Positions 1 through 7,561 of a DNA stretch of 11,019 nt are shown here, in pieces; position 1 is the first letter of the stretch, and the number at the start of each line of letters is the position of its first letter. The position numbers were made by a program, and so were the translations under genes. Origin of the DNA: Pseudomonadota bacterium. Its GTDB lineage: Bacteria > Pseudomonadota > Alphaproteobacteria > Acetobacterales > Acetobacteraceae. The stretch covers positions 1 to 11,019 of the forward strand of contig JAJZFF010000196.1 of NCBI GenBank assembly GCA_021805485.1. The letters run 5' to 3'. The notes beneath the pieces are model-generated. The model did not search any database, was not told the origin of the DNA, and was given only the letters and a program-made list of their open reading frames with translations.

Positions 1-3000
1 GCACCGGCAACACCGCCAGCGAAGCCGGCAGCGTCTCCGGCACGCGGATCTCGGCGCGGTGCAGGGTGATGGCCCCGGCGACCGCCAGCTGCGACGACGC
101 CTCCCCCGTGAGGCTGAGGTCGGCGTCGAGTGTCGCCGTCAGCCGGTCGCTGGCCAGCGGCGTGGCATTGCGCGCCGCGAGCGTCAGGGCCACGGGCAAG
201 CCGGGCCGCAGCACGCCGAGGCTTCCCTGCGCGCTGATGGTGCCGGTGCCAGCGCGGGCGGCCAGCCGATCGAGACGCATCTCGCCGCCCGTGGCCGTGG
301 CGTGGGCCGCGATCTGGGTCAAATGCACGCCCTGGGCGAGATCCGCCGCTTCGCCGCCGGTCAGCGCGAGCGTTCCGCTCAGGTCCGGCGCGGCGATGCT
401 GCCGCCGAGCCCGAGATCGGCGGTGAGCCGCCCGCGCAACCTCCGGCCCTGGGCGGCGAGCCATGGATCGAGCAGTGCGAGGTCTGCGGTACCGGTCGCG
501 CGCAACGCGAGGGGCGTGGTGCCGGCGGTGCGCACCGCAAGGTCGCCGCGCGGCGCGAGCGGCACGGTCCCGGCGAGTCGCAGCGCCGTGCCTTGGCCGG
601 CCTCGGCCCGTGCATCGATCGTGGCGCGCCCGGGGTCGAGACTGGCGCGCGCCGCCAGGCTCGCCGCTGGCAGACCCGGCGCCGGGAAACCGGCAAGCCG
701 CAGGCCGCTGCCGGTGAGCCGCAGCGTCCCGGACGGGGCGGCCAGTGTGCCGCCGAGCCGCGCTTCTGCCGCCAATGTCCCCGCGCCATGCAGCCCGGGC
801 GCCAGCGTGTCGAGCCGGGACAGCGGCGTCGTGGGCAGGTTCACGGTGAGATCGAGCCGCGGCAGCACGGCACCGCTCGCCACGAGCTGCGTGCCCTGCC
901 AGCGCAGCGCCGAACGCGTGAGGGTCACGGCGCGCGCCGGCAGATCGAGCCGCGCCTGCATCTCGGCGGTCGCCGGACCGCCCGGCAGATCCGGCGCATT
1001 CGCCTCCAGGCGGGCCTGCAGCGCCGCCAATGGGCCGTGCACCCCGAGCCGCGCCGAGCCGCTCCGGCCGCCCACGACGATGCCGCGCGCCGTCGCCTCG
1101 GCATCGAGCCGGCGGGCCCCCGATGGGTCCTCCAGGGTCGCCGTGAGCTCGGCACGCTCGACCCGCAAGGCCGGCGGCAGTGCCACCCCCCGCAGCACCG
1201 CCGAGAGGCGGGCCGGGGCCGCCACGGGGAGGGTCACAGTCGCCTCCACCGTGCCCTCGGCGGAGCGGCCCAGCAGAGCGGCGATATCGGCGAGGCGGTC
1301 GAGCCGCAGCGCCGCCTGCCCCGTCGGCAGGGTCGCACCAGGCGCCCGGTGCAGATCGGCGGTCATCTGCAGGCTGCGCCAGGTCGCCTTCGACAGCGTC
1401 ATGGTGATCGCCCCGGCCGGCGTCCGCGTCGCCGCCAGCGCCAGCCGCAGCGGCGCACGCCGAAGCCCCCCGGCGCCGGCCTCGCCCGTGCCATCCAATG
1501 TCACCGTCAGACCATCCGGCGCCGCGTGCGCCACGGCGCGCAGGCTCAGCGCGCCGCTGGACGCGGGCAGCAGCACGGCAAGGTCCGGCAGGCTGACCGT
1601 GCCCGATAGGTCCAGCGCGGCGGGCGCAATCTCTCCCGCCGCATCCAGCCGCAGGCCGCGTGTGTCGAGCCGGGCACTAGCGAGGTGCAACGTTCCGTCC
1701 TGCACGCCGAACGCGGCGGCGAGGCGGCCATCCGGGCCGACGATCCTGGCCAGGGTCATCTCCCCGCCCGTGGCGGCGACCGATCCACTCAGCGTCATGG
1801 CGGACGGTGTCCCGGCCAGATCGAAAGCGGCATGGCCAGCCAGATCGATCCCGACCGAGGCGGCCAGCGGGGCCAAGTCGGGCACGGTGAGGGTCAATTG
1901 CCCGCGGGGAGCCGATGTGGCCGTCCCCTCGGCCGTGGCGGTGAGCAGCGGGTGGGCCAGGGCCAGGTGGAACGGATGCGTCGCCACGCCGAGGTCCATT
2001 TGGCCGTCGATGGTCAGCGGCGCGGCGGCAAACACGGCTCCGGCCGGGTCCGGCAGCCGCAAACCGTCGAGCCGTGCGCGCAGCGCCAGCGCGTTCGCGT
2101 GGAGATCGAGATCGGCGGCAAGCCGCGCGAGCCCGCCCGGCCCGGCACGCAGCCCGGCGAGCACGAGGTGGGCACTGGCGGTGGGCGCTGTCAGGGGGCC
2201 GCGCAGGTGGGCGGAGAGGTCCGCCTGTTCAAAGCCGAGATCGGGCCGCGGGGCCATTGCCGGGGCATGGGCCGAGCCGGTGAGATCGCCATCGCGGGCG
2301 AGCAGGTCGAGCGTGCCGGACGCCTCGGCGGTGAGCGGGCCGGCGGTCGCTGTGAGACCCAGCTGGGCGCCGTGCCACGGCCCCGCAAGCCGCAGCGTGG
2401 CGGCCAGCGGCCCCAGCGCTGGCGCGCCAGCGAGCCCGGCCAGCAGGCCGCCCGCCGGCTCTTCGGCCGACAGCGTCGCCGCGATTCGGTCCGACCCGGC
2501 CTCGGCGGTCACAGCGTAGCGCCCGGGCGCATCGAGCCGGCGCGCTCGGAGTGCGCCGCGGCCCGATGCACGCGCTGACAGCGCCAGGGTGCCGTCCACG
2601 GCGAAGGCCGCGTCCGCCTTCACCAGCGCGGCGCCGAGCTCCAGGCGGCCGATCGCGATCGTCGTGATCGTGACCGGCATCGGCAGCCGCGGTGCCGCCG
2701 CGCCGGCCGGCGGCGCCGGCGCCGCGGCGGCTGACGGCACCGGCGCGCGGGCTACGGCGAGGCGGGCGGCTGCGAGGCGGGTGAGGACGACCTCACCATG
2801 CGTCAGTGCGCGCAGCGACAGGTCGAGCGCCAAGCCATCGGCCGCCAGCCAAGCGCCATCGGCATCGCGCAGGCTGAGATGGGCGAGGCGAAGCCGGTCG
2901 GGAAAGCGGCCGGCGAGCCCCTCTGGTGCCAACGTGCCGCCGCTGGCGCGCAGAACGATCCGCTCGGCGAGAAGCCGGCCCGGCGCGGTGTTCAGCGCGA

Positions 3001-3070
3001 CCGCGACCAGCGCCGGCAGCGCGAGCAGCAGGGTCAGGGTCGCGACCAGGGTTCGGACGAGGGCGCGCAT
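1..3070 (-). CDS. tamB: TamB, inner-membrane-anchored translocation and assembly module subunit (3' end beyond the window)
   Basis: This is the N-terminal 1023 codons of a TamB (DUF490/AsmA-like family) protein. TamB spans the periplasm, anchored in the inner membrane, and works with the outer-membrane protein TamA in outer-membrane protein assembly and, in later work, phospholipid transport. I checked this frame for stop codons along its full visible length and found none. Residues about 8-27 form a hydrophobic signal-anchor. An Ala/Pro-rich linker lies at about 107-129. The rest is a long run of short, alternating, Gly/Ala/Leu/Asp-rich beta-type segments, as expected of the beta-taco fold. 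The last visible segment contains HRAEIRVPETLP, which resembles the start of the conserved C-terminal DUF490 region; most of that domain is off the left edge. The ATG at 3070 is preceded by GAGG with 7 bases spacing and overlaps the tamA stop (TGATG), so translation is probably coupled to tamA. The tamA neighbour strongly supports the call. Confidence 0.92.
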   Translation of the reverse strand, partial: MRALVRTLVATLTLLLALPALVAVALNTAPGRLLAERIVLRASGGTLAPEGLAGRFPDRLRLAHLSLRDADGAWLAADGLALDLSLRALTHGEVVLTRLAAARLAVARAPVPSAAAAPAPPAGAAAPRLPMPVTITTIAIGRLELGAALVKADAAFAVDGTLALSARASGRGALRARRLDAPGRYAVTAEAGSDRIAATLSAEEPAGGLLAGLAGAPALGPLAATLRLAGPWHGAQLGLTATAGPLTAEASGTLDLLARDGDLTGSAHAPAMAPRPDLGFEQADLSAHLRGPLTAPTASAHLVLAGLRAGPGGLARLAADLDLHANALALRARLDGLRLPDPAGAVFAAAPLTIDGQMDLGVATHPFHLALAHPLLTATAEGTATSAPRGQLTLTVPDLAPLAASVGIDLAGHAAFDLAGTPSAMTLSGSVAATGGEMTLARIVGPDGRLAAAFGVQDGTLHLASARLDTRGLRLDAAGEIAPAALDLSGTVSLPDLAVLLPASSGALSLRAVAHAAPDGLTVTLDGTGEAGAGGLRRAPLRLALAATRTPAGAITMTLSKATWRSLQMTADLHRAPGATLPTGQAALRLDRLADIAALLGRSAEGTVEATVTLPVAAPARLSAVLRGVALPPALRVERAELTATLEDPSGARRLDAEATARGIVVGGRSGSARLGVHGPLAALQARLEANAPDLPGGPATAEMQARLDLPARAVTLTRSALRWQGTQLVASGAVLPRLDLTVNLPTTPLSRLDTLAPGLHGAGTLAAEARLGGTLAAPSGTLRLTGSGLRLAGFPAPGLPAASLAARASLDPGRATIDARAEAGQGTALRLAGTVPLAPRGDLAVRTAGTTPLALRATGTADLALLDPWLAAQGRRLRGRLTADLGLGGSIAAPDLSGTLALTGGEAADLAQGVHLTQIAAHATATGGEMRLDRLAARAGTGTISAQGSLGVLRPGLPVALTLAARNATPLASDRLTATLDADLSLTGEASSQLAVAGAITLHRAEIRVPETLPASLAVLPV

Positions 3071-4944
3071 CAGAATGCCTCGCCGAGCCCGAGATAGACG
3101 GCGATGGGGTAGTTGCCGCGCAGCGCGGTGAGCGGCACGCCGACGTCCACCCGGATCGGCCCGAATGAGGTGAAATAGCGCCCGCCGAGTCCGACACCGG
3201 TAAAGACGGTGCCGCTGAAGGCCTGGCCGCCGGGCGCCACCTGCGCGGTGTCGATGAAGACGACGGCGCCATAGCTGGCGCCGATGCGCTGACGCAGTTC
3301 GAGACTGGCCGCGTCGAGGGCGGTGCCGCCCTGCGGGATGCCGTCGGGGAATTGCGGCCCGGCATATTGGTAGCGGTAGCCGCGCACGGTGGGGCTGCCG
3401 CCGGCATAGAAGCGCTGGTCGGCCGGGAGCTGGAACTGGCCGGCACCGATCGCCTCGCCGATCAGGGCCCGGGCAGCAAGGACGGTGCGTCCGTTGCCGC
3501 TCAGGTCGACATAGGTCGAGCCCTGCGCCTGGGCGATCAGAAATACGCTGTTGCCGGCGGTGCCGCCGAGGGATTCGGTCGGCGTCAGCGAGAGGAGCCC
3601 GCGCACGCCCCGTGTCGGTTCGAGCAGGTCGTTTGAGGTATCGAGCTTCAGCGTGCCCGGGACGCTGAGCAGAGTGTAGATGCTGGTGGCGTGCTCCTGC
3701 ACGATTCGCTCCACTTCCCCCTGCGCGCCAATGCTCGCCGAGAGGATCGGCGAGAGCTGCCGGGTCAGGATGGCATTGGCGATCGTCGCCGTCTGGTTAT
3801 AGGTGTAAAGATAGAGCTGCTCGGCGGTGACGCCGAATTGCAGCGTCTGGTCGCGACGCTGCCAGTCCGGCAGCGTGAGGGTGGCGCCGATCAGATAGCC
3901 GGGCACGCGCGCGTCGCTGCCGGCGAGTTCGGTTCCGGCGGCGGAAAGGGTGAGGCGCTCGCCGCTGCCGAACAGGTTGCGGTCGGTCCAGCTTGCGCTG
4001 AGAGCGGCGCCGAGATCGGTGGAATAATCGGCGCCGAACGTCACCGCGTGGCGCGGTCCCTCCTGGAAGGCGAAGGTCAGCGGCAGGCGCCCATCGGCCC
4101 CGACCGCATCGGCGGTGTGCGCATCGACCGAGGAGAACAGACCAAGGCCGGCCAGATCCTGACGCGCGCGCTCGATCGCCCCGGGATCGAATGGCTCGCC
4201 CGCATGCACTTGAAGCCGCTCGCGCACATAGGCGGGCGAGACGCGATCGAGGCCTTCGAGCCGGATCGGGCCGAGATCGACGCGCGGGCCGGGTTCGACA
4301 TGGAAGCTGACATCGAGAGCCCGCTGGTCCGGGTAGACGACCGCGTCTGGCGGGCTGACCTTGGCGAAGGCATGGCCGTCGGCACGCAGCGAGTCGAGCA
4401 GGCGGGTGCGGGCGGCAAGGATGTCGGCGGCGCGCGCCGGCGTGCCCGGGACCAGACCCAGCCTGGCACGCATCTGCGCATCCGCCGCGCCCTCGAGGCT
4501 GATGTGCCGCAGCCGGAAGAGCGCGCCGGGAACGGGATCGATCTTCACCGGCACTGCCGCCCCGGCCGGCAGATCGGCGAGCACCGCGAGCAGGCCCGGA
4601 TCGTCGAGCCGCCGCCCGGCGATGGTGATGCCGATCTGGCCCGCATAGTAGCCGTAGCTCTGCAGCGCGGTGGCCAGCCGGTCGGCATCGGCGCGGGCGC
4701 GAGTGAGCAGCGCGAACGGTCCGACCGGCGCGGTGTCCTTCAGCGCGCGCAGCGAGGAGGCATCGGCCAGGGCGGTGTCGAGTGCGGCATCGCCAGAGGG
4801 CGCGAGAGCCACCGTGTAGGCCAGGTGGTCGGCGGCACTGGCTCGGCCGAGGCCGATCAGCAGGGCCAGCAGGACCAGCAGGACCAGCGGCCGGCTCAGC
4901 GGCAGCCCGAACCAGGCGCGGCGCCGCGGCGCCCCGGGAACCAT
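3070..4944 (-). CDS. tamA: TamA, Omp85/BamA-family outer-membrane subunit of the translocation and assembly module
   Basis: This is a 624-residue Omp85-superfamily protein that forms an outer-membrane beta-barrel and partners with TamB. From the ATG at 4944 it has a Sec signal peptide: Arg-rich n-region, Leu/Val-rich core at about 18-33, and likely cleavage after ASA at 35-37. POTRA-type domains cover about 40-295, including an FRLRHISLEG start near 143 and RVDLGPIRLEG near 221. A C-terminal surface-antigen barrel follows, with the VRGY signature of barrel loop 6 at 520-523, a GGRYFTSFGPIRVDVG penultimate-strand motif near 587-602, and a terminal Phe, typical of BAM substrates. Its length fits alphaproteobacterial TamA (about 580-650). 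An in-frame GTG at 5025 with GGAG five bases upstream would add 27 residues before the signal peptide. I prefer 4944 because the signal peptide begins there, although its ribosome site (GTGAAG, 8 bases away) is weak. It is co-transcribed with tamB, overlapping it by one base, and is divergent from plsC. Confidence 0.93.
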   Translation of the reverse strand: MVPGAPRRRAWFGLPLSRPLVLLVLLALLIGLGRASAADHLAYTVALAPSGDAALDTALADASSLRALKDTAPVGPFALLTRARADADRLATALQSYGYYAGQIGITIAGRRLDDPGLLAVLADLPAGAAVPVKIDPVPGALFRLRHISLEGAADAQMRARLGLVPGTPARAADILAARTRLLDSLRADGHAFAKVSPPDAVVYPDQRALDVSFHVEPGPRVDLGPIRLEGLDRVSPAYVRERLQVHAGEPFDPGAIERARQDLAGLGLFSSVDAHTADAVGADGRLPLTFAFQEGPRHAVTFGADYSTDLGAALSASWTDRNLFGSGERLTLSAAGTELAGSDARVPGYLIGATLTLPDWQRRDQTLQFGVTAEQLYLYTYNQTATIANAILTRQLSPILSASIGAQGEVERIVQEHATSIYTLLSVPGTLKLDTSNDLLEPTRGVRGLLSLTPTESLGGTAGNSVFLIAQAQGSTYVDLSGNGRTVLAARALIGEAIGAGQFQLPADQRFYAGGSPTVRGYRYQYAGPQFPDGIPQGGTALDAASLELRQRIGASYGAVVFIDTAQVAPGGQAFSGTVFTGVGLGGRYFTSFGPIRVDVGVPLTALRGNYPIAVYLGLGEAF

Positions 4945-5012
4945 CCCGAAAACTTCACTTGGTTCCAGCGCCCCCGACGGACAGGTTGCGCTGACCGTTC
5001 GGAGGCAGGGAC
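4945..5012. other. Short divergent spacer between tamA and plsC
   Basis: These 68 bp must carry, or lie next to, the promoters of both tamA-tamB (leftward) and plsC (rightward). I see no sequence close to a sigma-70 -35/-10 pair in either direction, and no clear dyad. It ends with the strong GGAGG ribosome site of plsC. If the upstream GTG at 5025 were the true tamA start, the two coding regions would overlap head to head by 13 bp. Confidence 0.5.
5001..5005 (+). promoter_or_regulatory. Shine-Dalgarno site deciding the plsC start
   Basis: GGAGG lies 7 bases before the GTG at 5013. This is a better-placed ribosome site than anything before the ATG at 5055, so the longer plsC reading is favoured. 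Confidence 0.7.
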
Positions 5013-5978
5013 GTGATTGTTGCACCGAGGCTCCGCCGCTATGAGCATGGGATCATGCACACGAAGCCGCGCCGCCTGAAGCGAGCGAGGCGGACGGGGC
5101 CAGCGCGCACCGGTCTGCCGCCTCCGATCGCGCTCGCCGAGGGCCCCGGTTGGAACGATCGGCTGCGAGCCGCGCGCCGCTCGGCCCTGCTGCTGGCGTG
5201 GACCCTGGTGTGCATCCCGCTCCAGGCCGTGCTCGTCAACCTGCCCGGGCAGGCCAAGGTGCGGTTCGCGCGCCTCTACTGGGCGACGTTCTGCCAGCTT
5301 CTCGGCGTGCGCGTGCGCGTGATCGGCACCGAAGCCAGCGACGCGGGCGGGCCGGTGGTGTTCGTCTCCAACCATTCCTCCTGGCTCGACATTGCGGTGC
5401 TCGGCGGGCAGTTGCCCGCCTGCTTCGTGGCCAAGACCGACGTGGCGTCCTGGCCGCTGGTCAGCACCGTCGCGCGGCTGGGGCGCACCGTCTTCGTCAC
5501 CCGCCTGCGCCACAGCGCGGCGCGCGAGCGCGACGCCATGCGCGCGCGCATCGAAGCGGGCGACAACCTGATTCTCTTTCCGGAGGGCACCACCTCCGAC
5601 GGTGCGCGCGTGCTGCCGTTCCGCTCCGCCCTGCTCTCGGTGGCCGAGGGCGTGAAAGGGCTCCGCGTGCAGCCGGTATCGATCGTCTATGACCGCCTCG
5701 ATGGCCTGCCGACGCGTCGCGGCCTGCGCGCCCGCTTCGCCTATTATGGCGACCACACGATCGGCCCGCATTTCTGGCGCCTCGCCCAGGGCAACGCGAT
5801 GCGGGTCAGCGTGGTGCTGCACGAGCCGGTCGATCCGCTGGCCTTTCCCGACCGCAAAGCCCTGAGCCAGGCCCTATGGGCGGTGGTGGCGGCAGCCGCG
5901 GCGGAGTTGCGCCAGAACCGGCCGGCGCAGCCGCGCCGCGCGGTCCCGCCACCGCCCGCCGACTCGGCGGCCGCATAA
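5013..5978 (+). CDS. plsC: 1-acyl-sn-glycerol-3-phosphate acyltransferase (PlsC family)
   Basis: This 321-residue lysophosphatidic acid acyltransferase transfers an acyl chain to the sn-2 position of 1-acylglycerol-3-phosphate to make phosphatidic acid, the second acylation of phospholipid synthesis at the inner membrane. The acyltransferase motifs are visible in order: NHSSWLD at 120-126 (the catalytic HX4D pair His121/Asp126), the substrate-binding block around KTDVASWPL at 141-149 through GRTVFVTR at 157-164, and FPEGTTSDG at 189-197. A later PVSIVYD block is at 221-227. A hydrophobic segment at about 57-75 is the probable membrane anchor. The basic N-terminus and the Pro/Ala-rich tail (about 303-321) look like low-complexity extensions. 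The GTG start is chosen for its GGAGG site; an ATG at 5055 would remove 14 residues. Other acyl acceptors (for example ornithine lipid synthesis by OlsA-type enzymes) cannot be excluded from motifs alone. Confidence 0.9.
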   Translation: MIVAPRLRRYEHGIMHTKPRRLKRARRTGPARTGLPPPIALAEGPGWNDRLRAARRSALLLAWTLVCIPLQAVLVNLPGQAKVRFARLYWATFCQLLGVRVRVIGTEASDAGGPVVFVSNHSSWLDIAVLGGQLPACFVAKTDVASWPLVSTVARLGRTVFVTRLRHSAARERDAMRARIEAGDNLILFPEGTTSDGARVLPFRSALLSVAEGVKGLRVQPVSIVYDRLDGLPTRRGLRARFAYYGDHTIGPHFWRLAQGNAMRVSVVLHEPVDPLAFPDRKALSQALWAVVAAAAAELRQNRPAQPRRAVPPPPADSAAA

Positions 5979-5983
5979 CGGAC

Positions 5984-6012
5984 TTGACAGACTGGCATCC
6001 TTTCCAGTGACA
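5984..6012 (+). promoter_or_regulatory. Possible promoter or operator upstream of the miaB operon
   Basis: A perfect TTGACA (-35 consensus) stands at 5984-5989, six bases after the plsC stop. A dyad, ACTGG (5991-5995) and CCAGT (6004-6008) around an 8-base spacer, occupies the region between the -35 and the expected -10. No good -10 hexamer is found at 16-18 bases spacing (GTGACA at 6007 is poor), so this is a weak prediction. If real, the dyad would be placed where a repressor could block RNA polymerase. Confidence 0.22.
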
Positions 6013-6123
6013 CTGACGCCATGCAGATTGACCCATCGGCGGCGCCGTGTCTCTGACCCCGGCGTGGCCCTGATCTCCTGGTGCGCTTGACCGGCACCAC
6101 GCGCACGGCGATTCCTGCGCCCT

Positions 6124-6144
6124 GGCGGGCTGGATGGGCCCGCC
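6124..6144 (+). other. Hairpin in the miaB leader
   Basis: GGCGGGC at 6124-6130 and GCCCGCC at 6138-6144 are perfect complements around a 7-base loop. The stem ends 9 bases before the AGGAG ribosome site of miaB. There is no U-run after it, so it is not a classical terminator. In GC-rich DNA such a stem can arise by chance. Confidence 0.35.
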
Positions 6145-6153
6145 CCGCGTGTC

Positions 6154-6158
6154 AGGAG
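6154..6158 (+). promoter_or_regulatory. Shine-Dalgarno site deciding the miaB start
   Basis: AGGAG is 8 bases before the ATG at 6167 (11 before the adjacent ATG at 6170). It lies downstream of the alternative ATG at 6134, which has no comparable site and sits in the loop of the leader hairpin, so 6167 is the better start. Confidence 0.65.
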
Positions 6159-6166
6159 CCTGCCCG

Positions 6167-7561
6167 ATGATGCCAAACCGTGATGCCGCCCCGCGCGGCA
6201 CTGCGCGCCGCCTCCACGTCCTCACCTGGGGCTGCCAGATGAACGTGTATGACAGCGAGCGCATGAGCGACGCGCTGGCGCCGCTCGGCTTCGCCGCGGT
6301 CGCCGAGCCGGACGGCGCGGACATGGTCATCCTCAACACCTGCCATATCCGCGAGCGCGCCACCGAGAAAGTGTTCTCCGAGCTTGGCCGGCTGCGGCGG
6401 CTCAAGGAGGCGCGGGCCCAGGCCGGGGCGCGGATGGTGCTGGTGCTTGCCGGCTGCGTGGCGCAGGCGGAAGGCGAGGAAATCCTCGCCCGCGCGCCCT
6501 TCGTGGATATCGTGCTCGGGCCGCAGAGCTATCACCGCCTGCCGGGTCTGCTCGCCCGCGTCGAGGCCGGCGAGGCTGGCGTCATCGAAACGGAATTCGA
6601 CGACGACAAGTTCGCCGCGCTGCCCGCGCCGCGCCGGCTCAGCCCGGTGTCAGCGTTCCTGACCATCCAGGAAGGGTGCGACAAATTCTGCAGCTTCTGC
6701 GTCGTTCCCTATACGCGCGGTGCCGAGCACAGCCGGCCGGCGGCGGCGATCCTGGCCGAGGCGCGGGCACGCCTGGCCGCCGGCGCGCGCGAGATCGTGC
6801 TGCTCGGCCAGAACGTCAATGCCTGGCATGGCGTCGCCCCCGATGGCGGCGATTGGCGGCTCGGACGGCTGATCCGCGCGCTCGCCGAGCTGCCTGGCCT
6901 CGACCGGCTGCGCTACACCACATCGCACCCGCGGGACATGGACGGCGATCTCATCGCCGCGCATGCCGAGGTTCCGGCGCTGGTTCCGTTCCTGCATCTG
7001 CCGGTGCAGTCGGGCTCGGACCGCATCCTTGCCGCCATGAACCGGCGTCACCGCGCCGATGACTATCTTCGACTGATCGAGCGCATCCGCGCGGCGCGGG
7101 CCGATATCGCGCTCTCTTCGGACTTCATCGTCGGGTATCCTGGCGAGACGGAGGACGATTTTGCCGCCACGCTGGCCCTGGTCGAGCGCGTCGGCTTCGC
7201 CCAGGCCTATTCCTTCCGCTTCTCGCCCCGGCCCGGCACGCCGGCGGCCGAAGTGCAGCGGGCGGACATGGTGGACGACGCGGTCGCCGAGACGCGCTTG
7301 CACGCCCTGCAAGCGGTGCTGCGCCGCCAGCAGGCAGCGTTCAACACCGCCACCGCCGGGCGGGTGCTCCCGGTCCTGTTCACCGGCCCCGGCCGCCACC
7401 CGGGGCAGATCGGCGGACGCACCCCGTATCTGCAGCCGGTGCATCTCAATGGCCCGACAGCCCTGGTCGGGCAGACGCGGATGGTGTCCATCACCGCCGC
7501 CAACCCCAATTCCCTCTCAGGTATCCTTGTCCCCGATGCAGAGGAGCGAGCCTGCGCTTGA
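6167..7561 (+). CDS. miaB: tRNA-2-methylthio-N6-dimethylallyladenosine synthase (MiaB)
   Basis: This 464-residue radical-SAM methylthiotransferase converts i6A37 to ms2i6A37 next to the anticodon of tRNAs that read UNN codons. The N-terminal methylthiotransferase (UPF0004) domain supplies three cysteines for the auxiliary 4Fe-4S cluster: Cys23 in WGCQMN, Cys59 in [10 protein letters not shown] and Cys97 in LAGCVAQ. The radical SAM core begins with CDKFCSFC (Cys171, Cys175, Cys178), the CX3CX2C cluster motif, followed by [16 protein letters not shown] and [14 protein letters not shown] blocks follow. A TRAM RNA-binding domain lies at about 386-455. The [10 protein letters not shown] and [10 protein letters not shown] blocks fit MiaB better than the related MtaB or RimO. 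It is the first gene of a tightly packed operon. Its stop overlaps the TTG start of phoH, which suggests translational coupling. Confidence 0.96.
   Translation: MMPNRDAAPRGTARRLHVLTWGCQMNVYDSERMSDALAPLGFAAVAEPDGADMVILNTCHIRERATEKVFSELGRLRRLKEARAQAGARMVLVLAGCVAQAEGEEILARAPFVDIVLGPQSYHRLPGLLARVEAGEAGVIETEFDDDKFAALPAPRRLSPVSAFLTIQEGCDKFCSFCVVPYTRGAEHSRPAAAILAEARARLAAGAREIVLLGQNVNAWHGVAPDGGDWRLGRLIRALAELPGLDRLRYTTSHPRDMDGDLIAAHAEVPALVPFLHLPVQSGSDRILAAMNRRHRADDYLRLIERIRAARADIALSSDFIVGYPGETEDDFAATLALVERVGFAQAYSFRFSPRPGTPAAEVQRADMVDDAVAETRLHALQAVLRRQQAAFNTATAGRVLPVLFTGPGRHPGQIGGRTPYLQPVHLNGPTALVGQTRMVSITAANPNSLSGILVPDAEERACA

Larger units (their letters stand above)
5979..6166. other. Intergenic region between plsC and miaB
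   Basis: These 188 bp lack a recognisable gene. They contain a consensus TTGACA, a small dyad, a 12-codon open frame including its stop (ATG at 6021 to TGA at 6056, reading MQIDPSAAPCL, with no ribosome site I would trust) and a hairpin just ahead of the miaB ribosome site. The gap suggests that the miaB operon has its own promoter rather than depending on plsC. Confidence 0.6.

Noticed and set aside
66..2519. An 817-codon open frame on the plus strand, plus a 516-codon frame at 59-1609, opposite tamB
   Set aside because: Both translate to low-complexity Arg/Ala/Ser/Pro- or Arg/Gln/Gly-rich sequence with no domain motif. The minus-strand frame is continuously open over the same bases, has a signal-anchor and matches TamB. 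Long antisense frames are expected at this GC content.
1..3070. Repetitive-looking GC-rich sequence suggestive of tandem repeats or a non-coding region
   Set aside because: The repetitiveness reflects TamB's recurring short beta segments and biased codons; the reading frame is intact and no exact tandem unit was seen.
3691..5016. A 441-codon plus-strand frame opposite tamA
   Set aside because: It is antisense to a clear Omp85 protein with signal peptide and VRGY motif. Its own translation is Gly/Arg/Glu-rich without recognisable domains.
4896..5822. A 308-codon minus-strand frame overlapping plsC
   Set aside because: It is a shadow of plsC, which has all acyltransferase motifs; the frame has no family motif and conflicts with the tamA start region.
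6021..6056. A 12-codon open frame (stop included) as a leader peptide for miaB
   Set aside because: There is no convincing ribosome site and no regulatory codon run, and short frames of this size are frequent by chance.
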